Under the pieces are notes generated by a model. The model was not told where the DNA came from. It saw nothing but the letters and a program-made list of their open reading frames with translations, and did not search any database. A stretch of DNA of 64,000 bases from Posidonia oceanica (taxonomy: Eukaryota; Streptophyta; Magnoliopsida; Alismatales; Posidoniaceae): NCBI GenBank assembly GCA_037176725.1, contig JAZBRS010000011.1, positions 4,898,001 to 4,962,000 on the forward strand. Reading direction: 5' to 3'. The first letter of the stretch is position 1. The number at the start of each line of letters is the position of its first letter. This document shows positions 31,420-43,066 of this stretch, piece after piece. The position numbers and the translations under genes are program-made.

Positions 31420-32040
31420 AGCAAGGTCAAGGGGGACCGAGGCCACTGCTTAGGGTAGACATGACACCCCTCCTAACGCCAGCAGGAGTGCGAAATTGTT
31501 GTGGGCCTGAGTTACTTATTCAGCGGATACACCGAAAATCATGACCCATCGCCGCAATGCGAATTCAAATGCAAATGCGAACGCAGATGCAATGCAAAAA
31601 GATGCAACAAGGCTGATGCTAAAGTAAAAACCTACACTAGTGTTTGCCGCGCTGAACTCCGTGGGGGAGATGCGGGCGATGCGTGCTTATATGATGTGAA
31701 ATGCAATCCCATTGGGGGAAGAATGCAATGATTGTGTGTATGATGCTCATGCTGCTGGTACTGCTATCTAACATGCGATGCTTACGCAATGAATAATGAG
31801 TTGACGGACTCATTGCTGAATAGTTTGGGTTATCGGCCCAAGGAGTTGACGGACTCTTTGCCGGATAGTTGGGGCTATCAGCCCAAAGAAAAGGACGCCA
31901 GACAGGGTGACGGGTGTCATCCGAGCAGTTTGGGCTGCCAGCCCAGAGAAGATACCGAAGGCGGCAAAATAAGATGCCCCTAGTATCAGGGATGATCCCA
32001 GGGGACAGTCGAAGCGCCCATGGTATCGAAAGAAGGGTTG
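31420..32040 (-). other. 3' non-coding region of C next to the PPT, with diverged repeat units
   Basis: 31420-31540 is collinear with A's pre-PPT stretch. 31550-31790 holds AATGCGAATGC-like low-complexity DNA. 31795-31960 has diverged relatives of the 50-bp repeat (for example GAATAGTTTGGGTTATCGGCC and GGATAGTTGGGGCTATCAGCC). A decayed copy of the long-stem hairpin (CCCCTAGTATC...GATCCCAGGGG) lies at about 31977-32001. No gene is supported. Confidence 0.6.
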
Positions 32041-32440
32041 GACAGTTATGACGGGTGTCAACCAAGTAGTTTGGGCTGCCAGCCCAGAGCAGACATTTTG
32101 ACGGGCGTCAACCGAGCAGTTTAGGTTGCCAGCATGGAGCAAACATTTTGATGGACGTCAACCGAGCAGTTTGGGCTGCCAGCCCGGAGCAGACATTTTG
32201 ACAGGCGTCAACCGAGCAGTTTGGGCTGCCAGCCCAGAGTAGACATTTTGACGAGCGTCAACCGAGCAGTTTGGGCTGCCTGCCCGGAGCAGACATTTTG
32301 ACAAGCATCAATCGAGCAGTTTGGGCTACCAGCCCGAAGCAGACATTTTGACAGGCGTCAACCGAGTAGTTTGGGCTGCCAGCCCGAAGCAGACATTTTG
32401 ACGGGCATCAGCCGAGCAATTTGGGCTACCAGCCCGGAGA
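32041..32440 (-). repeat. 50-bp tandem repeat, 8 copies
   Basis: The phrase ACCGAGCAGT or a one- to two-base variant occurs at 32061, 32111, 32161, 32211, 32261, 32311, 32361 and 32411, an exact 50-bp spacing. Each unit holds TTTGGGCTGCCAGCCC (a GGGCT/AGCCC dyad) and GACATTTTGAC. It is homologous to the core of A's 114-bp repeat but amplified separately. Confidence 0.95.
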
Positions 32441-32584
32441 AGGAAAGGTAGCTTGTCCTCACCCGAGGAAGCAAGCGGACGACTGGAGCGGCGCAAAACA
32501 AAGGGGGCAAAATTCCCATGCGAAAGAAAAGGGGGCATCTTTTCTGCTGAGAAAGCAAGCAAGAAAAGGGGACGCACGACAAAT

Positions 32585-33650
32585 GATAGGTTTCAGACCC
32601 ATCGACTGCAAAGAACGAGCTGATAAATGAGTGATAAGTTTCAGACCCATCGACCGCAAGGGAGTGAATGATAAGTTTCGGACTTATCGACCACAAAGGA
32701 TAGGTTTCGAACCCATTGACCACAAGGAAGCGAATGATAAGTTTTGGACTTATCGACCGGAAAAGATAGGCTTCGAACCTACCGACTGCAAGGGTGGCAC
32801 GATGTGATAGATTTCAGACCCATCGATCGTAAAAGGAGTGGATGACAAGTTTCGGACTTATCGACCAGAAAGAGGCCAGGAATGATAAGTGCAAGCCTTA
32901 TTAAGACTGGACCGCCAGGAATAATAAGTGCAAGCCCTATCAAGATCGGAAAGAGGCCAGGAATGATAGGCGCAAGCCCTATCAAGACCAGGAGGAGGTC
33001 AAGAATGATAAGTGCAAGCCTTATCAAGACCGGACCGCTAGGAATGATAGGTGCAAGCCCTATCAAGACCGGAAAGAGGCCAAGGATGATAGGTGCAAGC
33101 CCTATCAAGACCAGGAAGAGGTCAGGAATGATAAGTGCAAGCCTTATCAAGACCGGACCGCTAGGAATGATAGGTGCAAGCCCTATCAAGACCGGGAAAA
33201 GGTCAAGAATGATAAGTGCAAGCCTTATCAAGACCAGACCACCAGGAATGATAAGTGCAAGCCCTATCTAGACCGGGAAAAGGTCAGGAATGATAAATGC
33301 AAGCCTTATCAAGACCGGATCGGAAAGCTGATGGATGATAGGTTTCGGACCCACCAACCGTGAAAAGGGTAACTGATAAGATCCAGACTTATCGACCGCA
33401 AAGGATTGGAATGTGATAAGTTTCGGACCTATCGACCGCAAAGGTAGATGATAAGTTTTGGACTTATCGACCGCAAAGGAAAGGTGATAAGTTTCGGACT
33501 TATCGACCGCAAAGGGGTTGGAAAGTGATAGGTTTCGGACCTATCGACCGCAATGGATTGGAATGTGATAAGTTTCGGACTTATCGGCCACAAAGGGTTT
33601 GAAGAATGATAAGTTTCGGACTTATCGACTGCAAAGGGTATAGAGGCACC
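32585..33650 (-). repeat. Array of about 27 short covarying hairpins/dyads (C)
   Basis: Two families. Outer parts (about 32585-32860 and 33335-33630): GATAAGTTTCGGACTTATC and GATAGGTTTCAGACCCATC, each followed by GACCGCAAAGG-like spacers. Central part (about 32880-33320): GATAAGTGCAAGCCTTATC (33007-33025) alternating with GATAGGTGCAAGCCCTATC (33046-33064), spaced 33-48 bp by AAGACCGG-like spacers. Both arms change together (AAG/CTT or AGG/CCT) while the 7-nt centre is constant. Some units show one-sided changes (for example GACAAG...CTTATC near 32846). Confidence 0.9.
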
Positions 33651-33754
33651 AAAATCCAAAGGCGGAGCAAAGAAACAGATGGGCCCGCGACAGTTAGGCA
33701 CGCTAGCCTTGATGCAGCTAGAGATGTGATATCATGGGGCAGCGGGAAAAGATG

Positions 33755-33782
33755 CCCCTGGTATCAGGAAGGATACCAGGGG
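33755..33782 (-). other. Hairpin with a perfect 11-bp stem (C)
   Basis: CCCCTGGTATC, loop AGGAAG, GATACCAGGGG; covaries with A's hairpin at 18330-18356. The neighbouring 33800-33850 (CAAACGAGTAGTTTGGG and others) is collinear with A 18240-18290. Confidence 0.85.
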
Positions 33783-34253
33783 ACAACAGAAGTGCCCATG
33801 GCATCAAAAAGCGATAGACTAAGCTGACGTGCTTGTCAAACGAGTAGTTTGGGCTACCAGCCCAGGGGAGATCCGGTTGGGAGCGCTTGGTGGCTTTGCC
33901 TGTGTTGACGATGCTGGTCTACAGAGATTCTGGCATCCAAGTGGAACACAGGGTCTTCTTGTAGCTTCCCTTGGTGCTGAGAGTGCTGGTAGTTGCTTCT
34001 GAGCTTGTGAGCTGCTGGGAGCCGAGAGTGCTTCCTCATGGTCCTTGAGGGGTTGGATCTGCGAAGTTGAAGCAGTATGCTGAGGATGTGATTGCGAGGG
34101 ACCATGCATGCATTATGTTATGGAAAGCAAACCAAACATACAAGCAAATGGCACAAAACATCCTTGTATTCACAAAGTCTTGGTTACACGCCTATAACAG
34201 GCTGAACAGAGTACAGCAAGACTCAAAAAAGGATATGCAGATGTAGAGATGCC
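33783..34253 (-). other. Non-coding stretch between extra ORF and hairpins of C
   Basis: Contains one diverged unit of the GTTTGGGCTACCAGCCC repeat (about 33845-33862), then sequence roughly collinear with A 17708-17990. No gene is supported. Confidence 0.5.
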
Positions 34254-35455
34254 CTAGTCAATCCAGGCCTTCTTCAACCTCCTGGCGTCAGGAAACAGAG
34301 GTGCACCAGGTGGGATCTCATTAATGGGCCAGAGCCCCTGCACTTCAGTCAGATACTCAGGAGTGCATCCTGAGCCCCTCGCGGCTGCAATGTCTGTTGA
34401 TTTCACACCATGGCGCATAGGGTTGGCTAGCTCTGTTGTGGCTGCAACCGTGCTGAAAGGATAGGGCTGGAGTAGCTTTGGTGCGGTGCTGTCGACAAAT
34501 GTCCCTTGGCGGAGACCAAATTGCCGCATGACCCGGATGGGGTGATACTCCATGTCTTCGGTGAACGCCAGCAGGACGACCAGTCACATGTCGCGGGCGC
34601 CGAAGAAAACGGTGAATGGCTCCGCTGTAGATGGGATGATACGCCAAGTTACTGTATCATCTGTCAGCTGTTCTAGCCTTTCATACTCCTCGCGGACAGT
34701 CTTGATGGTCTTGGTGTGGCTGCTGCTGCAGTATGTCTCAAATGCATGTTTCTGGGGGTGCAGGTTGTCTACCTTCAGATGCGCGGCAAGCCAGACCTGT
34801 ACTAGAGCTCCGCAGCCATGAAAGTGGCAGCAGCGGTACGAAATGCGGTCCAGTCTGTAGTACGTCTCAGCCAGAACGACAGGTGCCAGGTCGATTTGGC
34901 GGGTCACCACAGCAAGGGCGATCTCCGCAACTTCAATAGCGATAGTCATCCGGCCATGGCTGAAGATTAGCTCGCCCAGGAAGCGGGTGACGAAGCCGCG
35001 GAGCCATAGCTCATCTCCCAGTGCAACGCGCTTCTTAGAGACTTCCTCGAAATAGTTCAGGCGGAGCGTAGGTACAGGCCCGTCGACGCAAACCATTTCT
35101 TCTCACAACTTTGTGCAGAGAGCCCCGTGAGTTGTCTCAGGACGGCGACATAGCCAGAACACCTCATGAACACAGTAGGTCCCATGAGCATGGAGAAGCC
35201 GCAGATTCGGTACACTTCCTCCAGTGTAGGTGTCAGTTCTGTCCTACCGAAGCGGAAGACATGGTGTGCTGGTTTCCAGAACCTTGCAGCAGCACACAAG
35301 AGATGTCGGCTGACCTCCACATCAGCAGCTTTCAGAAGCCTGGGTGGGATACCCCACAGGCTCAGCTTTTCACGATCAACTTCAGTGAGCATGGCGATCC
35401 ATCCTCGGAGAGCCTCAGTGCAATGTGTTGGAGTCACCAAGGTAGGGAAACCCAT
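34254..35455 (-). pseudogene. Additional ORF of element C, plant-mobile-domain-like, decayed
   Basis: Co-oriented with C's gag-pol and at the same place as A's extra ORF. It starts MGFPTLVTPTHC at 35455 and shares with A the LWGIP segment, FWKPAHHVFRF, ELTPTLEEV..ICGF, ELWLRGFV.RFLGELIF and EYHPIRVM. Its length is 1202 bp against 1203 in A: one -1 shift near 35090 and one TGA near 34583 where A has CGG are the only breaks I see. Conservation along the whole length between two diverged elements shows that this is a real family gene, not a chance ORF. Function is unknown. Confidence 0.82.
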
Positions 35456-36761
35456 TGCAGGTGAGAATGCAGGCAGTTGGTGCGAAATCTTCGAGTACCT
35501 GTAGCCAAAGTTGTTTCATCAATCCGGAACATGTATAGGCATGTAATACTGGCAGACAGAGAAGCAGATGTGCATATATAGCTGATAAAGCAGTTCAAAC
35601 GCTATAGCTAGCAATCAGACCACAAAATTTAAGCACACTCAACTAAGCAAAAGGGGGGCTTCACCTGCACAGGGCAAAGTCGCACAAAAGGCACTCTTGT
35701 TCTCGTCCATGTGGAGCGAGGAGACAAGGGAAGGGGGCTTCGTTCATCTGGAACGAAGTCACAAAGGAGGCACGCTTGTCCTTGTCCTATACGGAGCATA
35801 GGGACAAGCGAAAAAGAGACTTCGTCTGTCCGGAGCGAAGTCGCACAGGGATTAGGGGTGGCACCTGATTACGCGGACCCGACGGCCCAAGAGGGGCCCC
35901 CAAGGGGTGCCAAGGTTGTCCTACTGCTTCTGGAGTGATCGTCCTGTCTCTGATTACTGATGCTTTCCCTGAGCTGCTGGACTGGCAGTGACTGGTTACT
36001 CTGAGGCTTGGAGGCGGTCAACCTACCTTGGCAGAAGTACTATCCTAGTGCTGAGTCGAGCCTTGCAGAGTGGGAGGAAAGGGGCAAAAGGAGTGATTTG
36101 ATAGTGGATAGATGCATGCATGATCTATACTAAACCTATCGCCCTCAGCATATGGAGTGCTTAATGCTTGCTGCAAAGGAAGGAGCGGTCTCTGACTCAC
36201 CAAACTCTACTCGGACTCCTAACTATTGGTGGCGCTCCAGAAAGGGTATTATGGGCGCTCGGGTGGTGGTGTAGTGAGGGCAGGCTCCATGCCAAACTCT
36301 CAAGGAGCTACACCTACTCTTTTCATTTTTTTCTTGTCTTTTTTGCTCCCACATAGGTGTGTAGTACTTTCCCTATCCCTGGCTTGGGGGAAATGGGTGT
36401 TTGGTAATGGCTAGGCCCCACGGGATCTGTGTATTTCCCAAGCACAAATCTGGTTCCTCTCTAAGATAGGGAAAGGGGGCGGAATCATGCTGTTTGCCTT
36501 TGTTTCTGGGGCTGACTTTTGTTTTTGCCCCTCTTTTGTTTTGCTTGTTTATTTTTTTCTTTTTCTTTTTGTCTTTCCTTTCTTGTTCTTTTTCTCTTTC
36601 CCCCTTTTTTTTTTGGCTTGCAGGCTTCCGCTGTCCCTAACTTAGAGGTAATGGGTGCCTGGTTTTGAGACAAAAGGAGCTAGGCCTTGTATGACTTGTG
36701 GATTTGCAGGCGTGGATTTGGATCCTCCCCAAGGCAAATTGGAGGGACGAGGTTGTACTGC
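35456..36761 (-). other. Spacer between pol and extra ORF of C, left part
   Basis: No gene is supported. It includes repeated GGAGCGAAGTCGCACA/GGAACGAAGTCACAAA-type units (about 35670-35850) and a T-rich tract (about 36500-36640), which is the A-rich tract of A on the element strand. The rest aligns loosely with A 15400-16500. Confidence 0.55.
36757..36761. repeat. Left target-site duplication of solo LTR E (ACTGC)
   Basis: ACTGC precedes the LTR; the identical ACTGC follows at 42671-42675. Confidence 0.95.
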
Positions 36762-37500
36762 TGTAGTAATCCCGGTGTTCAGATCGTCCATGCACACTAT
36801 CAAAAGCTCGCGTGCACTGATAAGAATCAGGTTCACTATTAGCAGCTATGTCCGAGGAGGAAGGCTCAACTCGAAAACACTTAAAGCAGGGAAAAAAGAA
36901 AAGAAAAGAGGAAGATAAGACAATTCAGAGTCGCCACCGTGTCTATTATATCGGGAGACAAGGAAAATCGGGGAAATGCGTGAATAAATACGCAAAACCA
37001 AGCAAAAGATGCAAAGCAAGGCAATGCAAAAGAAAAGAGATGCAAATGAATGCAAATGATATGACCATGCCTAGGATAAGGGCAATATGGTCATTGCAGG
37101 GCAAAAGACTGGGCAAGGACTCCTATTATGTGCGGGGAAGATGTTAGGTACCCTCGACACGCCTGAGAATCGGTCTTTCTAGGCTTACGCTCGCATACGC
37201 AGGGAAATGCAGATTTGAATGCCTAAGTGCCATGAATGCCTATCTGAATGCTCATAGGTGTGCTCTAAGTGAAGAAATGCAATGCAAGGAAGTAGACGTG
37301 CAGTCTAAGCACTCAGCAACACTGTCTGTGTTTCGAATCGGGCAAACCCTGGTTCGTGAGAACTCCAAGCAGTAAGCATCATTGCCCTAGATGCAAATGC
37401 AGGCGAAAGAACAAAACAATGGTAAAACTAGGCAATGCAAGCGACATGCAAGAGAAAACAGCATAAAACACGCAAAACAGTGTGAGAAACAGAAGCAGCA

Positions 37501-37740
37501 CGTGAAATGATGCAAGAAAACAAAGTAGGCACGCAAAACGGTGCGAGAAACAAAGCTAGCACGCAAAAAGGTGGGAAAAACAAAGCCAGCATGCAAAATG
37601 GTGCGAGAAATAAAGCCAACCTGCGAAACGGTGCGAGAAACAAAGCCAGCACGCGAAACGGTGCGAGAAACAAAGTAAGCACACGAAACGATGCCAAAAG
37701 CAAAGCAGGCACGCAAAACGGTGCCAAAGCAAGCGAAACA
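37501..37740 (-). repeat. 30-bp tandem repeat, 8 copies, in LTR E
   Basis: Units such as ACGCAAAACGGTGCGAGAAA, then CAAAGCCAGC, repeat at exactly 30 bp (37531, 37561, 37591, 37621, 37651, 37681, 37711). They are homologous to the GTTTTGCGTG repeats of LTR A. All three frames on one strand stay open because 30 is a multiple of three. Confidence 0.9.
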
Positions 37741-38183
37741 AAGCATCGATAAAGCCATGCAGATGCAGATGCAAAGGGGAAGAGCAAGAGAAACAAGAAG
37801 AGGCAAGTGGTGTAAGTGTGAGGACGAATGCCACTTAAGAACCACACAATGTAGGTGTGAAGACCTACAAAGGGGAAAGGAAGCAAGTAGAGGGATCACC
37901 ACTGTTCTGTGACCGTTTCCCACTAATCCGTCCCACGATGTGTCTCGCACGCTGCCAAAAGCTCACGGTGCGATCGGATTGTGGAAAAGGGGGAAGAAAG
38001 TCACAATTAGTAGTGGATCCAGGGGAAACACAACCCAAAGATGCCAAGAGTACGCGAAAAGGGAAGATGGAGTTGATAGATGAGAAGAGGAGGTCTTAAT
38101 CTATATGCTCGAGAAAACGGGAAGCAAAAACCATGCATGCAATGCAAATGATGTGCAAAAATGTTGTGCAGGAGTTCAGAAGG

Positions 38184-38195
38184 ACTTACCTTGGA
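38184..38195 (-). promoter_or_regulatory. Candidate 5' splice site in LTR E
   Basis: Reverse strand CCAAG|GTAAGTCC matches the plant donor consensus and lies where LTR A has CCAG|GTATGTCC. The preceding ~120 bp is homologous to A's exon-like block. Confidence 0.5.
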
Positions 38196-41100
38196 GATCT
38201 GAAGCCTGATCTGAGAAGTGCTTGGTCTACATTGAAGTGCACTCCATCGAGGTTGTCCATGTAGCTTGATTGAGAAGATCCGGCGATCCGATGAGAAGAT
38301 GTGCAGGCTTCAAGGCAGAAGGACCAAGAATAGGGGAGAAGAAAGGATCTAAGTGTAGAAGAGGTCCTAGGGGTGTGCAAAATAGGTCCTCCCATGTACA
38401 TGGGAGCTAGGAGTGCTTAAGTGTGTGCAAAAAGTGCTAAATGCAATGATGCATGGGTGCAATGCATGCAAAAATGCAAAAAAGGACCTAAGAATGAATT
38501 TTTAGAAAAGTTAAGGACCTAAATGTAATTTTTGAAAAAGTTAAGGACCTAAATGCAAAGATTGTGAAAAGTTAGGGGCTTATATGCAAAGATTTTGAAA
38601 ACTTGAGGGTCTGGATGCAATTTTAACAAAGCACAGGGTCTGAAATGCAATTTAATAAGGTAAAACATGCATTTAAATGAGTTTTGTAAACATGCAATGG
38701 ACTGAAATGCAATTTTGAAATATGCAGGGGCTAAAATGTAATTTTATAAGAAAAAAATATGCCTTTAAATGAGTTCTGTAAACATGCAGAGGACCTATGT
38801 GTGATTTTGAAACAGGGGCTAAAATGCAATTTTATAAGGAAAAATGCAAGAAAATTGATGTTGTGCATGCAGATGAAGAGCCTAAGTGCAAAAATGAAGA
38901 AAGATAGGATAAAAATGCAATGCAGTAAGGAAAAGATGGAAAATAAATGATTTAACAACAGATCAGAGGACTAAAAAGCAAATAAAGTAAAGAGGAGGAC
39001 TAAAAAGCAATTTCATAAGGAAAAAACACAAGATTAAATGAGATTATCAACTAGAGGACTAACATGCAAAAATAAAAAGATGCTGGATTGGAAAATAAAG
39101 AATAAAAACTACATTTGAACTACAGCAGGACCATAATGTAAATAAAATAAAGTAACAGGACTAGAAAGTAAAAGACAAAAACTTAAATGAACTGGAACTG
39201 GACTAACACGTAAATAAAATAAATAACTGGGCTGGAGATAAAGAAAAGTAAAAAAAGCTATAACTGTAGAGGACTAAAAAGTAAATAAAAAAACATGTTG
39301 GGCTTAAACTAAAATAAGACTTAAAGAAATACACAGCATTTGGATTAACATGCAAATTAGCAGATCTGTAGGTTTTTTATGCAATTTCATATGATTTTAA
39401 TTCAAACTTAAATGATTCTTAAACGATGGCAGGACTGGAAAGCAATAAAATAAATCAGTAAGGCAAATATGCAATTTATGGTAAAATATGCAAGATAAGG
39501 GAAAATAAAAGCACAGTGAAATGGAGAAGAAACCAGGCACTGTAGCAAATTGCTACCAGTGCCCGGAGAGGGAGAGAGGGGCTGCTGGAGAGGCACAGAT
39601 GCGACGGGGGCCTTCGCCGGAGACTCGCGGAGGTCTGGAGCGACGTCGGCGAGCGATGACATGGCCTGAAGATGATTAGAGACGACGACGGAGGTTTGCA
39701 GAGTGTCCGGAGGCAGACCGGACAATCGGCACGACGTCGGTGGAATCTGAGGATAGGGCCGTACTCCTGGAGGCTATGCGGAGCTCGGACAATCAACGAA
39801 GGGGTGTTCTGCAGACCGGAGCAGCGAGGCGAGCTCGGAGCTCGCTGGAGAAGACAGGTCAGCGGCGGTGCTGACCCAGCGCGAGGAGAAGGGAAACCCC
39901 TATCTGAGGGACAGAGAAGCACACAGAGGGGGAGACTAGATTAGTGGGAGAGAGGGGTACCTGTTTCGCTGTCCGGAGCGTCCCCCCGACGCAGGTGGGT
40001 TCTGCAGATGCCAGCGGTGGTCGTCCGGCTGATGTGGGCATCGTCAGTGGCTCGCAAACGTCTAGAACTACTCCGTGGAGTCCTCCAGAGCTTGCTGAAT
40101 GGCTGGAGCGAAGCTTTGACGACCAGAGGCAGAAGTGGCAAATTTGGGTGCAGCAAAGGTCGCCTGAGGTGGGGAGAGATGTATGCTGCTCTCTGGGCTG
40201 AACGGAGACTGCCGGTGAACTTCTGGAACCTCAGTGAGTGTGGAGGAAGGCTTAGGTTGGTCTGTGAAGGCCTGGAATGGGAGTTGGCTGTCGGGTGGAT
40301 TTTTTGGCAGAAAAGAGGCTAACTGTTTGCTGTGGGGGATTCTGGTTGTGGTGAGGGTTAGAGGGGAAGCTTAGGTGGGTTAGAAAGCTAGTGTTCTGGT
40401 GGATTAGAGAGTGGAGTTTGGGACAAAATGGAGGCCTGTGGTGTTGGGAATTTTGGGAGTGGAGGAAGTTGGGTTGCTACTTTGGTTTCCAAGTGATTGG
40501 AGGTGGTTTCAGGGTTGGTTTGGTTGTGGAATGGGTGGAGTGTATTGCTGGAAGTTGGGTGGATTTGGGGGATGGATTTGGAGTGATTGGAGGGCTGTGA
40601 AGGCTTGGTTTCAGGTGGAAAGGAAGAAGAGGAAGATGTCTGATTTCTGGCAGAGGAAGAGAGGGAGAATTGCAGGGATTCTGGCGCTCTCTGGGTGCTC
40701 TCTCTCAAGGAGTGACCAAAGGGTGTTGAAGGAGGAGGATTGCTGAGGCTTTATCAGGACGCATGAAGCTGCTGGGTGCGCTTGTGGATTTGAATCTCCA
40801 CCGGCGCGAGCACTGTAGCTGATGGAGAGGCGGCCGGCGAGGAGACGGGCAGTAAATGACCCTAGAAGAGCCACTGAGAGAAGAGAGAGGAGAAGCGAGC
40901 TGTAGGTGGAAGTGACGGAGTGGGAAGATTGAATTTCAAAAGGAGGGAGGGAGTCTGTTGGTTCGTGGGAGAGAAGAAGTCTGAAGAAGAAGAAGGAAGA
41001 GGAAGAAGGAGGGAAGGAGAGGAGAAGTGGCCATAGGCTGGGCCTTACGGAGGAAAGGAAAAAGGAAGAAAAAGAAAAAGAAGGAAGGAGGGGAAAGCAG

Positions 41101-42670
41101 CTGCTGATGGGCTGGGCCGGTAAAATAGAAAAAAGAAAGGTAAAAAAGAAAAGGAAGGAGAAAGAAAGAAGAGGAAGGAAGGGAAGAAAAAAGGAGAAAA
41201 TTAAAATAAAAATGGAATAAAAGATGAAAAGGTTTTGAAAATATTTTAAAGTAGTTGTTTTTAGGTTGAGGTTTTTAATTAGGTTTTTAATGATTGTTTT
41301 TAAATTAATTAGGGTTAGAAGGAGTTTTAATCTTTGATTTAGGTGTTTAGGACTTAAGTTTTCTTTAAATTGTTTTTTGATTTTGTTTAAATGTTTGTTA
41401 AGTTTTTTAATTGTTTTTTTAGTTAAGTTTTTCTTGTTAAGTTGGGATTTTTAATTAGGCTTTTTTAATGGATTGCTTTTTAATTAGTTAGGAGGAGTTT
41501 TAGGTTTTTTTATTTTAGTTTTTGGGATTTTTCTTAAGTCTTCTTTAAATTGTTTTTTGATTTTGTTTGTTAAGTTCTTTTAATATATTTTTTAGTTAAG
41601 TTTTTTTCTTGTTAGGTTTTTTCCTTTTTCTTTTTAATTATGTTTTTAAGTTGTTTTAAAATTTTCTAATCGTTTCTTTTAGATTTGTTAAGTGTTTTTT
41701 TAATTTAGTATTTTAATTGTTTTCTTCTTTCTAGAATTTGTTTTTGATTATTTTTAATAGGTTTTTACTTTTGGTTTGTTTTGATTATATTTTGGTTTTT
41801 TGTTTGATTTTATAGCATTTTCTTTTTGTTTGTTTTGTATTTTTTTAGATTGCCTTCTTGGTTTCCCTTTTTAGTTGGATTTAGTTAGGTTTTTGTTTTT
41901 GATTGTTTGTTTAAGTTTTTAATTATTTCTTTTTAGGATTTTGATTTGTTCCTTTTTTGCTTTAGAGTTTTAAAGGTTTTTTAAAGATTTAGTGGAAGAA
42001 AGGAAAAGAAAAAGAAAAGGAAGAAGTAAAGGAAGAATTGGAGAAGGAAAGAAGAAAGGGACGAGTGGAAGGAAAATAAATATTAGAAAATCAAGGAATA
42101 AGCTAAAAATAAAATAAAAATACAAATAAAATACAAGAAAGAGAGATGCACAAGGTGGACCCACAGACAAGCAAGAAAAAGAGAGAGAAGGGAGTGAAAA
42201 GAAGGAGAATAAGAGGGAGGAGAGAGAGGAGAGAGAAAAGAATAATCTAGGAGAGAGAAAAGGATAATTTGGAGAAATGAAGAGGTTAGAGATTTGGAAA
42301 AGAGGTGAAATTTGATGAGTGTGGCCTAGGGTCTCTAGTGTTGGACTTAGGGTTTGAAGTTGGATTTTGGAAGGGTTTTGAGGTGTGTAGAAAAAGGATA
42401 GTTTTACCTAGGTTTTCTACGGTTTTTGGGAGTGGTTTTGGTTTGAAATTTTAAGAGCTTTTTGGTGGGTTTTCTAAGTTAAGAAGGGTGAGTTTTCCTA
42501 TGGTTTTTGGGTAGTTTTTGCATTTGGGAAATGGGTGTGATTCTAGGTTAGGTTTGGGCTTGATTTAGAGAGAAAGATGAAGGGAAATATGTAGGTTTGG
42601 ACCTAGATTTGGATTCAGAAGCCACCAGAAGATTCCAATTGATTCAGCCTGTCAAAATGGGGTGTCAACA

Positions 42671-42675
42671 ACTGC
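42671..42675. repeat. Right target-site duplication of solo LTR E (ACTGC)
   Basis: Perfect match to 36757-36761. Confidence 0.95.
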
Positions 42676-43066
42676 ACACCTTTATCGCTAGGGCCAACTC
42701 CTGTCTTCGCCTTCTAGTCTTCTGTGGTACCTAGGCTAAGACATGTAGGTTTTGCTCACACTCTCTCACACCCTAGGATTTTTTCTCCCTCTTGAGGTGT
42801 AAGTCTTGGAGGGGTTTTGGCATTTCGTCTGTCCTCATTGGATGGTGGCTCCCTCACTGGTTGGGACATCCAAGTAGTGTCAAGTGAGGTAGAGGGTACT
42901 CCTTCCAGGGTAGGCAAGCATCTCCAATTTTCGTCATCGGGCTTATGATAGTAATGCACATAATACATTTACATCTTTTCTACTGAAAAATAAACAAGCC
43001 TAAAATGCATGGGAAAGATGGAAAGCAAGAAGTAAGAGAGAAAAGACTGTGCAAGCCAGCGGCGAG
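42676..43066 (-). other. Spacer after pol of C
   Basis: Collinear with A 15032-15450, including GAGGGAGAAAAAATCCTAGG (reverse strand, about 42770-42790), the purine motif also present in A at about 15337. No gene is supported. Confidence 0.6.

Larger units (their letters stand above)
36762..42670 (-). mobile_element. Solo LTR E (5909 bp), reverse strand, inserted in C
   Basis: Ends TGTTGACACCCC (42670) and ...GGATTACTACA (36762) in element orientation, bounded by ACTGC on both sides, with C's spacer continuing across it (GTGTGCAGT joins ACAACCTCG, matching A's uninterrupted spacer). The interior and second LTR have been lost, as expected after unequal recombination between two LTRs. It follows the same composition order as A's LTR: an A-rich part (about 41220-41960, T-rich on the plus strand), CT-rich, TTGCAT zone (about 38460-39480), exon-like block (about 38190-38310), 30-bp repeats, and the conserved block (about 37070-37210). 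No gene is supported inside. Confidence 0.95.

Noticed and set aside
37507..37752. ORF encoding a 10-residue repeat (NGARNKAST-like)
   Set aside because: It follows automatically from a 30-bp tandem repeat inside an LTR; other frames are open too.
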